Assembly: GCF_905171765.1 (NCBI RefSeq)
Contig: NC_053392.1
Location: forward strand, 105,264,220-105,328,219
DNA from: Bufo bufo
Taxonomy: Eukaryota; Chordata; Amphibia; Anura; Bufonidae
Length of the DNA: 64,000 bases
Reading direction: 5' to 3'
Shown here one piece after another: positions 42,182 to 52,505 of this stretch (position 1 is its first letter; the number at the start of each line of letters is the position of its first letter). The translations under genes and the position numbers were made by a program. The notes under the pieces are model-generated. The model was not told the DNA's origin and did no database searches. It worked only from the letters and a program-made list of their open reading frames with translations.

Positions 42182-42184
42182 TTA

Positions 42185-42745
42185 AATTGACAAAATGCGC
42201 AGCAGCGGGTCCCCTCTAATACTGTCACGTGTCGTTGCCGTGCTTTTATTTGTATCGTCTAACCTTTTTCCTGTACAATGTTCAGCCATGAGCTGCGCCT
42301 TTGCTCCGGATGCCCGCACTGTTTTTAACTGCAGTCACCTGGAAAATATTATTTTGCCCTTGGAGAAATGGATAAAGGTGCTTTGTGCCAATTAAAAGGA
42401 ACATGCCTAATTAACCGTGAGGACTTGTACCTGGAAATGAATAATTAAATCCGTCTCTGGTTAATTTTCAGCCCTGTTCACACTGGCAGAGCGTTCACTT
42501 TGTGTACGTAGCAATTTATTTCTCCAGCGTTGCTTGACTTGAGTGACCCTTGTCTGTGGGCCGGCAGCCATGTACCTCTTCTTCTGAGAGTGTCCTTACA
42601 AATGTGCTAAGTCAGGCGGCTCGGCCTCTGCTGCTTTTGTTTTCCACGTCATTTGGGATGGGGATCTGCTTATTTGTGCCTCCGAGGTTAAACTAACTAA
42701 GATCCCATGTCCAGAATCTGAGATGTATGTAGCTTCTTTCATCTC
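42185..42745. other. Single-copy-looking stretch rich in TAATTA-type cores
   Basis: Between 42370 and 42470 are GCCAATTAAAAGG, GCCTAATTAACCG, AATAATTAAATCC and GGTTAATTTTC: four homeodomain-type cores in 100 bp of otherwise non-repetitive DNA, next to CAGTCACCTGGAAAATATT. This looks like a conserved non-coding element (inference). No coding ORF was recognised. Confidence 0.35.
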
Positions 42746-42748
42746 TAA

Positions 42749-43044
42749 GGCTCATGCATATGGCCGTAGCCGTTTTAGCAGTACGCAAATTCCGAATCCA
42801 CAAAACGCGGATACCAGCCGTGTGCGTTCTGCCTTTTGCGGAATGGAACGTCCTGCCCTCTATAGAACAGTACTATCCTTGTCTGTAATGCGGACAATAA
42901 TAGGATATGTTTTTTTTTTTTGTGGGGCCACGGAACAGACATATGGGTGCGGACAGTACACTGTATTCTGTCTGCATCTTTTGCTGCCCCATTGAAATGA
43001 ATGGTTGCGGATCTGATGTGGAAAAAATGTACAGTCATGAGCGC
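42749..43044. mobile_element. Harbinger-like MITE, complete
   Basis: TAA flanks 42746-42748 and 43045-43047. Ends GGCTCATGCATATGGCCG and ...ACAGTCATGAGCGC. Body as in 41882-42181 (GCGGACAATAATAGGATATG). Confidence 0.7.
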
Positions 43045-43047
43045 TAA

Positions 43048-43621
43048 AGGAGGAGCGCACACAGTGATGTCACTACATGAGCCGTCAGCCTCCACCAACA
43101 GGTGGAACCGCGCAGAATTGGGGTAAGATGACTGTCCAGCCACAGGACTTGACCAGCCCTACCCCTGACCATTTTAGTATGGGTGGGATAGGTGCTCATA
43201 ATCATCTGGGCCCTAAGCGTATAGTTACCCGCCATATTCGAGACTCATTTCACATGGATCCTGAATACGGCACCCCTAGAATTCTGTGGGCTCCTCCAGG
43301 ACGGTACCTCGGACATGAGAATCCATGCCTTTACTATGGAGAATACGGTGCCTCACAGTGGGACCTCGCCGTGGCACACCGAGGAGTAGAATATGGTGTG
43401 TGCACCTGGTTAGTGATCTTTTTTAATGCTTTATTGATACCTGATATTTACTACTTATCTGGGGCAAAACAGAGGAGTGCAGCGTTATGACTGTGTTAGA
43501 GGAGTTGTGCCACCAAGAAATGTGATATTAATATATTGCAGACAGAATGAAAAACTGGTCGGCCAAACCGTCATTCAGGTATATTTCCTGACTCCATCAT
43601 ACACATGCATGCTTGGCTCGG
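43048..43621. other. Unrecognised; 137-codon open frame
   Basis: A plus frame at 43077-43490 stays open for 137 codons. The peptide is proline- and glycine-rich at the start and shows no family motif, signal peptide or splice context, so I treat it as chance. No repeat ends seen. Confidence 0.3.
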
Positions 43622-44535
43622 CTGGGGAGAGAAGAGAATGTCACTGTCAGACTCCGCTACTGGCACCTAATCTCCCGGGAGAACAAAAGGAAGCGGGGGT
43701 TAAAATTCTCAAACACATTAGGTTGTCAGTCGGCCCTCCTGAAAAAAGAGGGTTCGACCGAGATTACCCTAATATGGGAATACCCCTTTAAGGCCTCTAT
43801 ACAGGGAGTGCAGAATTATTAGGCAAGTTGTATTTTTGAGGATTAATTTTATTATTGAACAACAACCATGTTCTCAATGAACTCAAAAAACTCATTAATA
43901 TCAAAGCTGAATATTTTTGGAAGTAGTTTTTAGTTTGTTTTTAGTTTTAGCTATTTTAGGGGGATATGTGTGTGTGCAGGTGACTATTACTGTGCATAAA
44001 TATTAGGCAACTTAACAAAAAACAAATATATACCCATTTCAATTATTTATTTTTACCAGTGAAACCAATATAACATCTCAACAGTCACAAATATACATTT
44101 CTGACATTCAAAAACAAAACAAAAACAAATCAGTGACCAATATAGCCACCTTTCTTTGCAAGGACACTCAAAAGCCTGCCATCCATGGATTCTGTCAGTG
44201 TTTTGATCTGTTCACCATCAACATTGCGTGCAGCAGCAACCACAGCCTCCCAGACACTGTTCAGAGAGGTGTACTGTTTTCCCTCCTTGTAAATCTCACA
44301 TTTGATGATGGACCACAGGTTCTCAATGGGGTTCAGATCAGGTGAACAAGGAGGCCATGTCATTAGATTTTCTTCTTTTATACCCTTTCTTGCCAGCCAC
44401 GCTGTGGAGTACTTGGACGCGTGTGATGGAGCATTGTCCTGCATGAAAATCATGTTTTTCTTGAAGGATGCAGACTTCTTCCTGTACCACTGCTTGAAGA
44501 AGGTGTCTTCCAGAAACTGGCAGTAGGACTGGGAG
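43622..44535. repeat. Tandem duplication, copy 1 (914 bp)
   Basis: Repeated at 44536-45449 with exact spacing of 914 bp and one difference that I can see (A at 44000, T at 44914). The unit contains 180 bp of flanking DNA, the left terminus of the Tc1/mariner element and the 3' part of its transposase gene, up to codons for residues ~205-338. A single G of microhomology is at the junction. Confidence 0.9.
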
Positions 44536-44558
44536 CTGGGGAGAGAAGAGAATGTCAC
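44130..44558 (-). pseudogene. Truncated duplicate of the DD37E transposase C-terminus
   Basis: A 142-codon frame whose last ~134 residues equal the C-terminus of the intact transposase at 45044-46060 (including MQDNAPSHAS and PDLNPIENLW). It lacks the DNA-binding domain and first catalytic Asp because the 914-bp duplication starts inside the gene. Not functional by itself. Confidence 0.85.
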
Positions 44559-44715
44559 TGTCAGACTCCGCTACTGGCACCTAATCTCCCGGGAGAACAA
44601 AAGGAAGCGGGGGTTAAAATTCTCAAACACATTAGGTTGTCAGTCGGCCCTCCTGAAAAAAGAGGGTTCGACCGAGATTACCCTAATATGGGAATACCCC
44701 TTTAAGGCCTCTATA

Positions 44716-46278
44716 CAGGGAGTGCAGAATTATTAGGCAAGTTGTATTTTTGAGGATTAATTTTATTATTGAACAACAACCATGTTCTCAATGAACTCAA
44801 AAAACTCATTAATATCAAAGCTGAATATTTTTGGAAGTAGTTTTTAGTTTGTTTTTAGTTTTAGCTATTTTAGGGGGATATGTGTGTGTGCAGGTGACTA
44901 TTACTGTGCATAATTATTAGGCAACTTAACAAAAAACAAATATATACCCATTTCAATTATTTATTTTTACCAGTGAAACCAATATAACATCTCAACAGTC
45001 ACAAATATACATTTCTGACATTCAAAAACAAAACAAAAACAAATCAGTGACCAATATAGCCACCTTTCTTTGCAAGGACACTCAAAAGCCTGCCATCCAT
45101 GGATTCTGTCAGTGTTTTGATCTGTTCACCATCAACATTGCGTGCAGCAGCAACCACAGCCTCCCAGACACTGTTCAGAGAGGTGTACTGTTTTCCCTCC
45201 TTGTAAATCTCACATTTGATGATGGACCACAGGTTCTCAATGGGGTTCAGATCAGGTGAACAAGGAGGCCATGTCATTAGATTTTCTTCTTTTATACCCT
45301 TTCTTGCCAGCCACGCTGTGGAGTACTTGGACGCGTGTGATGGAGCATTGTCCTGCATGAAAATCATGTTTTTCTTGAAGGATGCAGACTTCTTCCTGTA
45401 CCACTGCTTGAAGAAGGTGTCTTCCAGAAACTGGCAGTAGGACTGGGAGTTGAGCTTGACTCCATCCTCAACCCGAAAAGGCCCCACAAGCTCATCTTTG
45501 ATGATACCAGCCCAAACCAGTACTCCACCTCCACCTTGCTGGCGTCTGAGTCGGACTGGAGCTCTCTGCCCTTTACCAATCCAGCCACGGGCCAATCTAT
45601 CTGGCCCATCAAGACTCACTCTCATTTCATCAGTCCATAAAACCTTAGAAAAATCAGTCTTGAGATATTTCTTAGCCCAGTCTTGACGTTTCAGCTTGTG
45701 TGTCTTGTTCAGTGGTGGTCGTCTTTCAGCCTTTCTTACCTTGGCCATGTCTCTGAGTATTGCACACCTTGTGCTTTTGGGCACTCCAGTGATGTTGCAG
45801 CTCTGAAATATGGCCAAACTGGTGGCAAGTGGCATCTTGGCAGCTGCACGCTTGACTTTTCTCAGTACATGGGCAGTTATTTTGCGCCTTAGTTTTTCCA
45901 CACGCTTCTTGCGACCCTGTTGACTATTTTGAATGAAACGCTTGATTGTTCGATGATCACGCTTCAGAAGCTTTGTAATTTTAAGAGTGCTGCATCCCTC
46001 TGCAAGATATCTCACTATTTTTGACTTTTCTGAGCCACCCAAGTCCTTCTTTTGACCCATTTTGCCAAAGGAAAGGAAGTTGCCTAATAATTATGCACAC
46101 CTAATATAGGGTGTTGATGTCATTAGACCACACCCCTTCTCATTACAGAGATGCACATCACCTAATATGCTTAATTGGTAGTAGGCTTTCGAGCCAATAC
46201 AGCTTGGAGTAAGACAACATGCATAAAGAGGATGATGTGGTCAAAATACTCATTTGCCTAATAATTCTGCACGCAGTG
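44716..46278 (-). mobile_element. Complete Tc1/mariner DD37E element (TRT-like)
   Basis: TA target on both sides (44714-44715, 46279-46280). Termini CAGGGAGTGCAGAATTATTAGG and the complement of CCTAATAATTCTGCACGCAGTG share GTGCAGAATTATTAGGCAA. Internal TIR-like copies, CATAATTATTAGGCAAC near 44910 and TTGCCTAATAATTATGCAC near 46080, give an IR/DR-type end structure. 1563 bp with an uninterrupted transposase, the size usual for Tc1-like autonomous copies. DD37E spacing is the hallmark of the TRT group known from fishes and frogs. Confidence 0.9.
45044..46060 (-). CDS. Tc1/mariner DD37E transposase, intact
   Basis: 338 residues, no internal stop, starting MGQKKDLGGSEKSK. Residues 12-45 form the first helix-turn-helix (KIVRYLAEG...TIKRFIQ), followed by a basic linker (GRKKRVEKLRRK) and a second HTH-like region (about 75-115) that would bind the TIRs. 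The DDE nuclease follows: LWTDE (Asp144), the glycine-rich GGGGVLVWAG (176-185), MQDNAPSH (Asp237) and PDLNPIENLW (Glu275). Asp237 and Glu275 are separated by 37 residues. All three catalytic residues are present and the length is normal for the family. It would cut and paste the element at TA sites in the nucleus. Start chosen as the first Met preceding the HTH. 5' leader of ~218 bp to the TIR end. Confidence 0.92.
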   Translation of the reverse strand: MGQKKDLGGSEKSKIVRYLAEGCSTLKITKLLKRDHRTIKRFIQNSQQGRKKRVEKLRRKITAHVLRKVKRAAAKMPLATSLAIFQSCNITGVPKSTRCAILRDMAKVRKAERRPPLNKTHKLKRQDWAKKYLKTDFSKVLWTDEMRVSLDGPDRLARGWIGKGQRAPVRLRRQQGGGGVLVWAGIIKDELVGPFRVEDGVKLNSQSYCQFLEDTFFKQWYRKKSASFKKNMIFMQDNAPSHASKYSTAWLARKGIKEENLMTWPPCSPDLNPIENLWSIIKCEIYKEGKQYTSLNSVWEAVVAAARNVDGEQIKTLTESMDGRLLSVLAKKGGYIGH

Positions 46279-46280
46279 TA

Positions 46281-46605
46281 CAACTCAGGCATTGATGGCA
46301 TATCGCTATGTGAGATAGGGTCAGGCCTCAGGTCTGGTACCCTTTTCCTATATCCAAAACGGGACCTCCAAAGCGCTGCTACCTTCCTTTCACTGTCATG
46401 GGAGTTCTGAAAATAGCGGAGCACGCTTACTCAGCTATTTTCGGACCACCTATAGCAGTGAATGATGAGCACACAGTGCATGCACAGCATGCTCCCCTTC
46501 ATTTCAGGGCCCTGTTATGAGGATAGGTGTGGGCCCCTCCTCTGGGATCCACTCCTATATGACATTGATGGCATATCCTAGCAATCTAAGATGTGCCAAC
46601 TCCTT
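46281..46605. other. No recognisable feature
   Basis: Flanking DNA of the Tc1 element. Short ORFs only. Confidence 0.35.
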
Positions 46606-46608
46606 TAA

Positions 46609-46887
46609 GGGCCCATTCACATGACCGTATTTTTGTTCCGCCTCCGATCCACATTGCGGAACAGATGTAGGCCACTACATTTTAATAAGTCTACAAAAGA
46701 GTGCTGACCGCATACGTATGTCCCTTTCACGGCCTCACAAAAAAGATATAACCTGTCCTACTCTTGTCCGTATTGTGGACAAGAATAGGAATTGTTACAA
46801 TGTGTCCGCAAAAAAATCCGGATGCAACACTGACATCATGCATATATTTTGCGGATCACAAAATACATACGGTCGTGTGCGTGGACC
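46609..46887. mobile_element. Harbinger-like MITE
   Basis: Ends GGGCCCATTCACATGACCG and ...ACGGTCGTGTGCGTGGACC. Left flank TAA, right flank TTA. TTGTCCGTATTGTGGACAAGAATAGG forms a central hairpin near 46765-46790. Confidence 0.7.
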
Positions 46888-46906
46888 TTAATTGTGAGCA
46901 GTATAA

Positions 46907-47230
46907 AGCCTCATGCACACGACCGTTGTTTTGGTCCGCATCCGAGCCGCAGTTTTTGCGGCTTGTATGCGGGCCCATTCACTTCAATGGGGCCGCAAAA
47001 GATGCGGACAGCACTCCATGTGCTGTCCGCGTCTGTTGGTCCGTTCCGTGGTCTGCCAAAAAAACATAACATGTCCTATTCTTATCTGTTTTGCGGACAA
47101 GAATAGGCAGTTATATCAATGGCTGTCCGTGCCATTCCGCAAATTGCGGAATGCACACGGACGCCATCCGTGTTTTGTAGATCCGCAATTTGCAGACCGC
47201 AAAACACACAACGGTCGTGTGCATGAGGCC
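46907..47230. mobile_element. Harbinger-like MITE, complete
   Basis: TAA flanks 46904-46906 and 47231-47233. Ends AGCCTCATGCACACGACCG and ...CGGTCGTGTGCATGAGGCC. The interior holds ATGCGGACAGCACTCCATGTGCTGTCCGC (a perfect hairpin around 47003-47032). Confidence 0.8.
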
Positions 47231-47233
47231 TAA

Positions 47234-48247
47234 CACAGATAAACACTGAAGCATAATGTGCATCATCTTGGCTTCATTCCCAACTTGTGTAATAAGGGAC
47301 CCACAAAAAAGTATTTGTGCGAATAGAAAATACTAGTAATGTAAGGTCGCGCAGCGTATTTTTGCGCTGAATTTGGTGCAAACAGCCGCACTGAAATTCC
47401 CCAGGAGGCGTGTCCTCTCTGACTCCTATTCATTTCAGTGGGAGGCAGCGCTGAATATCACAAAGAAGCGGTTTGACACCACGGCTGCGATCTTTAGCAC
47501 TTTTTCCCATTGAAATGAATAGGAGGCAGAAGCCGCTTAATAATCAACGCGGTCGCCGATGAATTTTCGGCAAAAGACCCAATGTGAACAATTTTCCATC
47601 ACTACATCTGTTATCGTACACTTGATACACGGCATCCATTGTATTTGTGTCTTTTGAAACGATGAATACATTTCCAGACCTTGATTGTGCCTCTTAGTGC
47701 AGTATGAGGAAATGTTATTTTATCTTGCGGTGTGTGGCATGGGCGCCCGGTGGGACTATCTATACCGGACTATGCCAGCTATGCCCACATGACTGGCTGC
47801 TATTCAAGTATAGACTGTGATAGCAGCTAGACATATGTCATGAATAATAACTAAGCTGCGAGACCATGCAGTTATTTGGAGATAAGGAGGTGTCATGACT
47901 ATTGTGTCACCAGCCAGATTGCTGTAGTATGTACCCACCTGGCACTGTACCAGCTAATGGAAGATCGAGGCTGCCGCTGTACCCTTGAGACAACTTTAAT
48001 GAGTGCACAGGTCTTGGTGATTTGATGGGGTACAGCTGGTTAAAACTCCTCCAGTGTTCAATGGATTAAGATCCGAGGACTGCGCTTCCACTACAAGGTC
48101 ACCTGGACGGTCCTGAAACCATAGCAAGAAAATCCATGCCTGGTTTCTGGTTTATCGGAAGACGTCCTTGAAGCGAGGGATCACAGGTCGGGAGGGGTAA
48201 ATCAGGACAGTAATGATGTTTTTAGATGCAACGTGTTACTAATATAG
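47234..48247. other. Unrecognised; one MITE-like segment
   Basis: 47345-47590 has CCTATTCATTTCAGTGGGAGGC mirrored by CCATTGAAATGAATAGGAGGC and may be an old MITE. 47600-48247 is unrecognised, with no long ORF. Confidence 0.35.
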
Positions 48248-48255
48248 CTGTAGAG

Positions 48256-49351
48256 CAGGGGTGCACAACCTTTTTTGGTCTGAGGGCCACATTGTCACAT
48301 CGCTCTATTTCAAGGGGCCGCCAATAAAAAATCGGTGCTCATTGCATCGGCCTATTACACAGGCCAAGTGAATGGGGAGGAATGATCGCTACCACAGTCA
48401 TTCTGCCTTCATTCAGTTCTATTGATCTATTGGTGTGAGATGTGCACCATGCAATAATCAGTAAGCACTTTACCTTACTAGCATGCGAAAGCGCTCATTG
48501 GTTAACACTTTAATGACCAGGTCTGAAAAGGCCTTAATGACCACATGGTAATGCAGTCGTTTATAACTATCTTATTTGTTGGACTACCAAAATAATTTTT
48601 GCAACAATTTTTTACGTGACACATAGGGCTTTATAATTTATTTTTTTTGTTTTATTTGGGGGAAACTGTCAAACTATAGCTTCTTATTCTTCAAATATGC
48701 AAATAAAATATATTAATATATATAATTAGTTTTCCTATTTTGTTTCCTATTTTGTGTTGACCGTTTTGTTATATAATATGTATAGTTTCACATGAATGGG
48801 ATGATAATGGAGACGGTTTTGGTTGGTGTGGATGTTTTTTCTTTTATGTATTTTATTATTTTTTTGATCTTTTTTAACAAACTTTTTTTATATATATTTC
48901 TGCTACATATGTCTCCCAAGATGTCATAAAAAGACCTTTTACAATTTTTTTTTCAAATTTTGCTCTTTTTTCTTTTTTACTTTTATTTGTATTGTATTGT
49001 ATTTATTGTTTCTATTTTTTTTTTTTTTATATATATATTTTTGCCACATAATATGTCCCCAAGGGTACATAAAAAGATTGTTGCGGGACAGTGAACACTC
49101 TTTTATTTTGCACTTTTTTTGAATTTTTTTTTATTTTGCACTTTTTATGGTATTTTTTTATTTTTTTTATTTTATTGTAATTATTTTTTTAAATAATGTA
49201 TTACTTATTTTGTTAAATGTATTTTTGCCACATAATATGTCCCCCAAGAGGTCATAAAAAGACTGTTGGAGGACAATGAACATTATTATTTTGCACTTTT
49301 TCCTTTTTATTTTTTCATTTATTTGTATTTTTTTTTTTTTTTTTAATTTTC

Positions 49352-49428
<77 letters not shown>

Positions 49429-49776
49429 CCACATAATATGTCCCCCATGGGTTCATAAAAAAAACTGTTGGGGGACAGTGAACACTCTTTTATTTTGCAC
49501 TTTTTCCCTTTTATTTTTATTTTTGTTTTTTATTTTTTTATTTTCTATTTTTTCTTATTTCTTTTTTTATTCTTTTTATTTAATAAAAAATGTTATTTAG
49601 TTTTCAATAATTTTTTTATAATTGAACTTTTTTATTTTATTTTTTTTTCACCAATTTTGTTACCAATAGGTCACTGAAAGACCTTTGGGAGACCATGAGA
49701 GACTTTTTTTTTTTGCATGATTTCCACTGTAACTGGAACTGGGGGCCGCATGCAGCCCGCAGGTTTTGCACCCCTG
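48256..49776. mobile_element. hAT element, AT-rich, non-autonomous, perfect TSD
   Basis: Ends CAGGGGTGCACAACC and GGTTTTGCACCCCTG. CTGTAGAG is duplicated exactly at 48248-48255 and 49777-49784. The ends also carry GGGCCACATTG / GGGGGCCGCATGCAGCCCGC. The 1.52-kb interior is more than 75% A+T and holds diverged tandem units with TGCCACATAATATGTCCCC (near 48901, 49042, 49226, 49426) plus a (TA)n run. No transposase frame. Confidence 0.85.
49357..49425. repeat. (TA)n microsatellite
   Basis: About 34 TA dinucleotides inside the hAT element, followed by another ATTTGCCACATAATATG unit. Confidence 0.95.
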
Positions 49777-49929
49777 CTGTAGAGTAATACTCAGGAGCCT
49801 AGTGACAGTCATGGAAATGTGCCCATCATCATGACACCACCAACATGGACAGTCCTGGCCCCACCATGGATCAGCAACCTGAACTCCTCAGACCAGGTGA
49901 TTCATTTTGTTGGAACTGTCGCCTTTCCT

Positions 49930-50034
49930 GTGTTGTTTAGGCTAAGTTATGAAGAAAAATGCTCTCAAATTGTTATTTCATGGAGAATATAAGTATTTAC
50001 TAAAACAGTCGTCAGAAGTGCTGACAGCTCCTCT
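49930..50034 (-). mobile_element. TTAA MITE right end (AGAGGACC family)
   Basis: AAGTATTTACTAAAACAGTC...AGCTCCTCT ends at TTAA 50035-50038, matching the right arm of 40624-41157. The left half is missing. Confidence 0.5.
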
Positions 50035-50038
50035 TTAA

Positions 50039-50139
50039 AGGGCATGTGAACATGGGACCAACACAGATGCCTTCAGCCGCCAAATGCACATGTAACAGGT
50101 CAGCCAGTTTCATAGGTACCAATCTGCTGACAGATGCCC
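50039..50139 (-). mobile_element. TTAA MITE abutting the previous one, deleted
   Basis: AGGGCATGTGAACATGGGACC to ...CAATCTGCTGACAGATGCCC, then TTCA (worn TTAA). Family of 34279 and 40655, in reverse orientation. Confidence 0.55.
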
Positions 50140-50144
50140 TTCAA

Positions 50145-51179
50145 GGGTGTGTTCTGTTCATAGGGTGAATTTTTTTTCTTGCCTGAAGAATCCGCGCTAG
50201 AAATCTGCATGCTGCGGATCTGCTCATGAATCTAGCACTTTAGTGGGGCTAATCCACCTGTGGGCACCAGCCATGGTTTCCAGGCGGAAACCAATCCAGG
50301 AAAGGACATGTCCTCCTTGATGTGGTTCGGAAATCTGTATGAATGGCAGTGCTGGTTTCCATTAAAAATGAGAGGTGGATTTTGGTGAAGAAATCAGCAG
50401 TTTGAATAAGTCCTGCATGTGCTGTGTTTTTGGCTGCCTAGAGCAGAGCCTGATGTGGTCTTTTGCCATTCTTGGAAACCTTGTGTAAGACCTGCTCTTC
50501 ACCACTGTTGCACTGCTCAGTTTTTACATTGTACAGCTGCACAAGAGGGGCATAACACTAAGGCGACATGTTTTTTCCTCTCGTAACAGTGTCGTCAGAG
50601 AAGTGACCTCTGACTTGCTATACAGCTTTGAGTATCTATGGCAGCTGAGGAGTTGATGCTGAGGAGCCTTTTTTTCCCACACAGTTGCTGAAAGAGTTGA
50701 GTGTGTGAGTGAAGCAAGAACCTATGGAGGGAAGAGGAGTCACTTCTATGTTCCTTGAGATGTCCACCACCCACTAAGTGTCATGTCGGCTTTATAAACT
50801 GTTTACATCATGCTAGTTGTCTTTGTGCTTTTTATGTTATTGTTGTATTTTTGTTCTTCTTGAAGGTCACATGTAACAGACCTTGTTCACATTTTCAGCC
50901 AGAATGTGTCCATAGAAATTACCACAGGTCTAGACTGTTACCTGCTGCTGATCATCCAAGTTTAATAGTCAAGTGTATATTTTTTATTTTTTTAAATAAT
51001 TTTTTTAAAATTCTTTTTGTTTGAGAGGAGAAGGTCAGAGGAGCAGAAAATGTTCATTGTTGCTGCTTTGGCACCAGCCTAATCTGCAGGGAAGTACAGA
51101 GATTATCATTCACGTCCTTGTTCCAGATTTTACAGTCTAATTTCCTCTTGGTGCATGTCTACAAACCTGGGCCATAAGT
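50145..51179. other. Unrecognised; one worn MITE-like segment
   Basis: 50150-50420 has GAATCCGCGCTAGAAATCTGC and TGGTTTCCAGGCGGAAACCA words of the Harbinger-like type without clear ends. 50430-51179 is unrecognised, with T-rich tracts near 50980-51020. Confidence 0.35.
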
Positions 51180-51318
51180 ATGAGTATGTTTTTGGGGTGT
51201 GAGAGGATACCCACAGACACGGGAAGAACATACTCCATGCAGATGTTGTCAGAGGTTGGATTTGCACCCAGGACTCCAATACTGCAAAGCAACAATTCTA
51301 GCGCTTACCGTGACTCTT
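51180..51318 (-). mobile_element. V-SINE fragment
   Basis: Minus-strand piece with ACACGGGAAGAACATACTCC (V-domain complement), CATGCAGATGTTGTC and GATTTGCACCCAGGACTCC, aligning with 7300-7440. Head and tail are both lost. A TTAA MITE follows. Confidence 0.65.
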
Positions 51319-51327
51319 GCTTCTTAA

Positions 51328-51467
51328 AGGGGTATTCCCATCAGAAGCGTAAGTTGGGAGCCGACTACTGCGATAGGTGATATATGCAGTGGTCTGGAAT
51401 ACCCCCTTTTTTAAAATCAACAATAAAGTTTAATTAAATGTTCCATATACCAGACTGAACTGCCCCT
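51328..51467. mobile_element. Short TTAA MITE
   Basis: TTAA 51324-51327 and 51468-51471. Ends AGGGGTATTCCCATCAG and GAACTGCCCC. GTGGTCTGGAATACCCCC in the middle suggests a rearranged or double copy. Confidence 0.55.
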
Positions 51468-51628
51468 TTAAATGTCTGTAGAGGATAACTATGTGATCCC
51501 CTCTGGCCTCTTAAGTAATTGGCATATATTACATAATATAGTCTTGCCCATTAATTGGCATTCTGTGAGTAGGCACCACTGTGCCCTCTAGTTCAGAGTA
51601 ATTTGGGTATTTATAAGGTTTCTATCAA

Positions 51629-51901
51629 AGGGAATGTGTGACCCCAATTATGGACCATTTTCTACAGCAACACATTTTTCTACTGTCCCCCGTTTCCCCA
51701 CTGTCAGCGCTCAGATCTGCGTTGAAATACATTGTCAGGACTGCTGTGCATGCGCACGAGTCCTTTTCACTATGTTAGAACAGCACAGCAGTCCGGAGGA
51801 TAGTAGGAATATAAAAAAGATAGGGATCTGGGCTCCTTATCTGCAGTACTACTTATGTATTGCTTTAGATAATAGTCCAAAATAGGGGTGACAGATTCCC
51901 T
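51629..51901. mobile_element. TTAA-type MITE, left TTAA mutated
   Basis: Left end AGGGAATGTGTGACCCC after TCAA. Right end GGGGTGACAGATTCCCT before TTAA 51902-51905. Inner mirror: AGGACTGCTGTGCATGC and AACAGCACAGCAGTCC. Confidence 0.65.
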
Positions 51902-52076
51902 TTAATGCAGTAGGTTCCCTTTTAGATTGATATTTTACAGAACCCAATGATCTTTTTGCTTGTTCTCGGTATGTTTTTTGAGTAACTTTTTATAGAATTC
52001 TTACAAACTGTAAAATGAAGATGCCTAATCCATCCCTTTGAACATGGTTAGATTAAAACCGGCATCTGTATTTTAA

Positions 52077-52250
52077 GAGGGGTTGTCCACATGTGCCCAG
52101 ACGGGCGGTATTAATGAGTTGAACAAACCCCAAAAAAAAAGTAGGTGTAATAAAATATCCCATGTATACAGGCGGCATCAGCAGGCAGCTAATATCTGGG
52201 CATATGCTCACTCCATCGCCTTCTTTATGCGTTTCCTATGGGGCAGTGGT
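52077..52250 (+). mobile_element. TTAA MITE left-end fragment
   Basis: GAGGGGTTGTCCACATGTGC after TTAA 52073-52076. The interior has no clear right terminus. Confidence 0.4.
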
Positions 52251-52505
52251 GGAGAGAAGCTCTGAAGTATGGTGGGTGGGGGATGTACACAACTAGGTCC
52301 AGAGGTTGGACATGGACTTGTATCAGCTAAGGGGCAGCTCTAGGGACTGCCTTGGCCATCTGAGAACCCCTGAAATTTAGAAGCATTCAGTAGTGATTAA
52401 TATTTCTCAACAAAAGTTACTATGGAAAAAATAAAGGGTTGATGCTGCTGACATTGCAGGGGTCTCACTGGCCAAAAAGAAGTCAGAGGCAAAGTACAGA
52501 TGACT

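Noticed and set aside
43077..43490. 137-aa ORF as a host exon
   Set aside because: No recognisable motif, no splice context, lies among MITEs, and length is within chance for this GC content.
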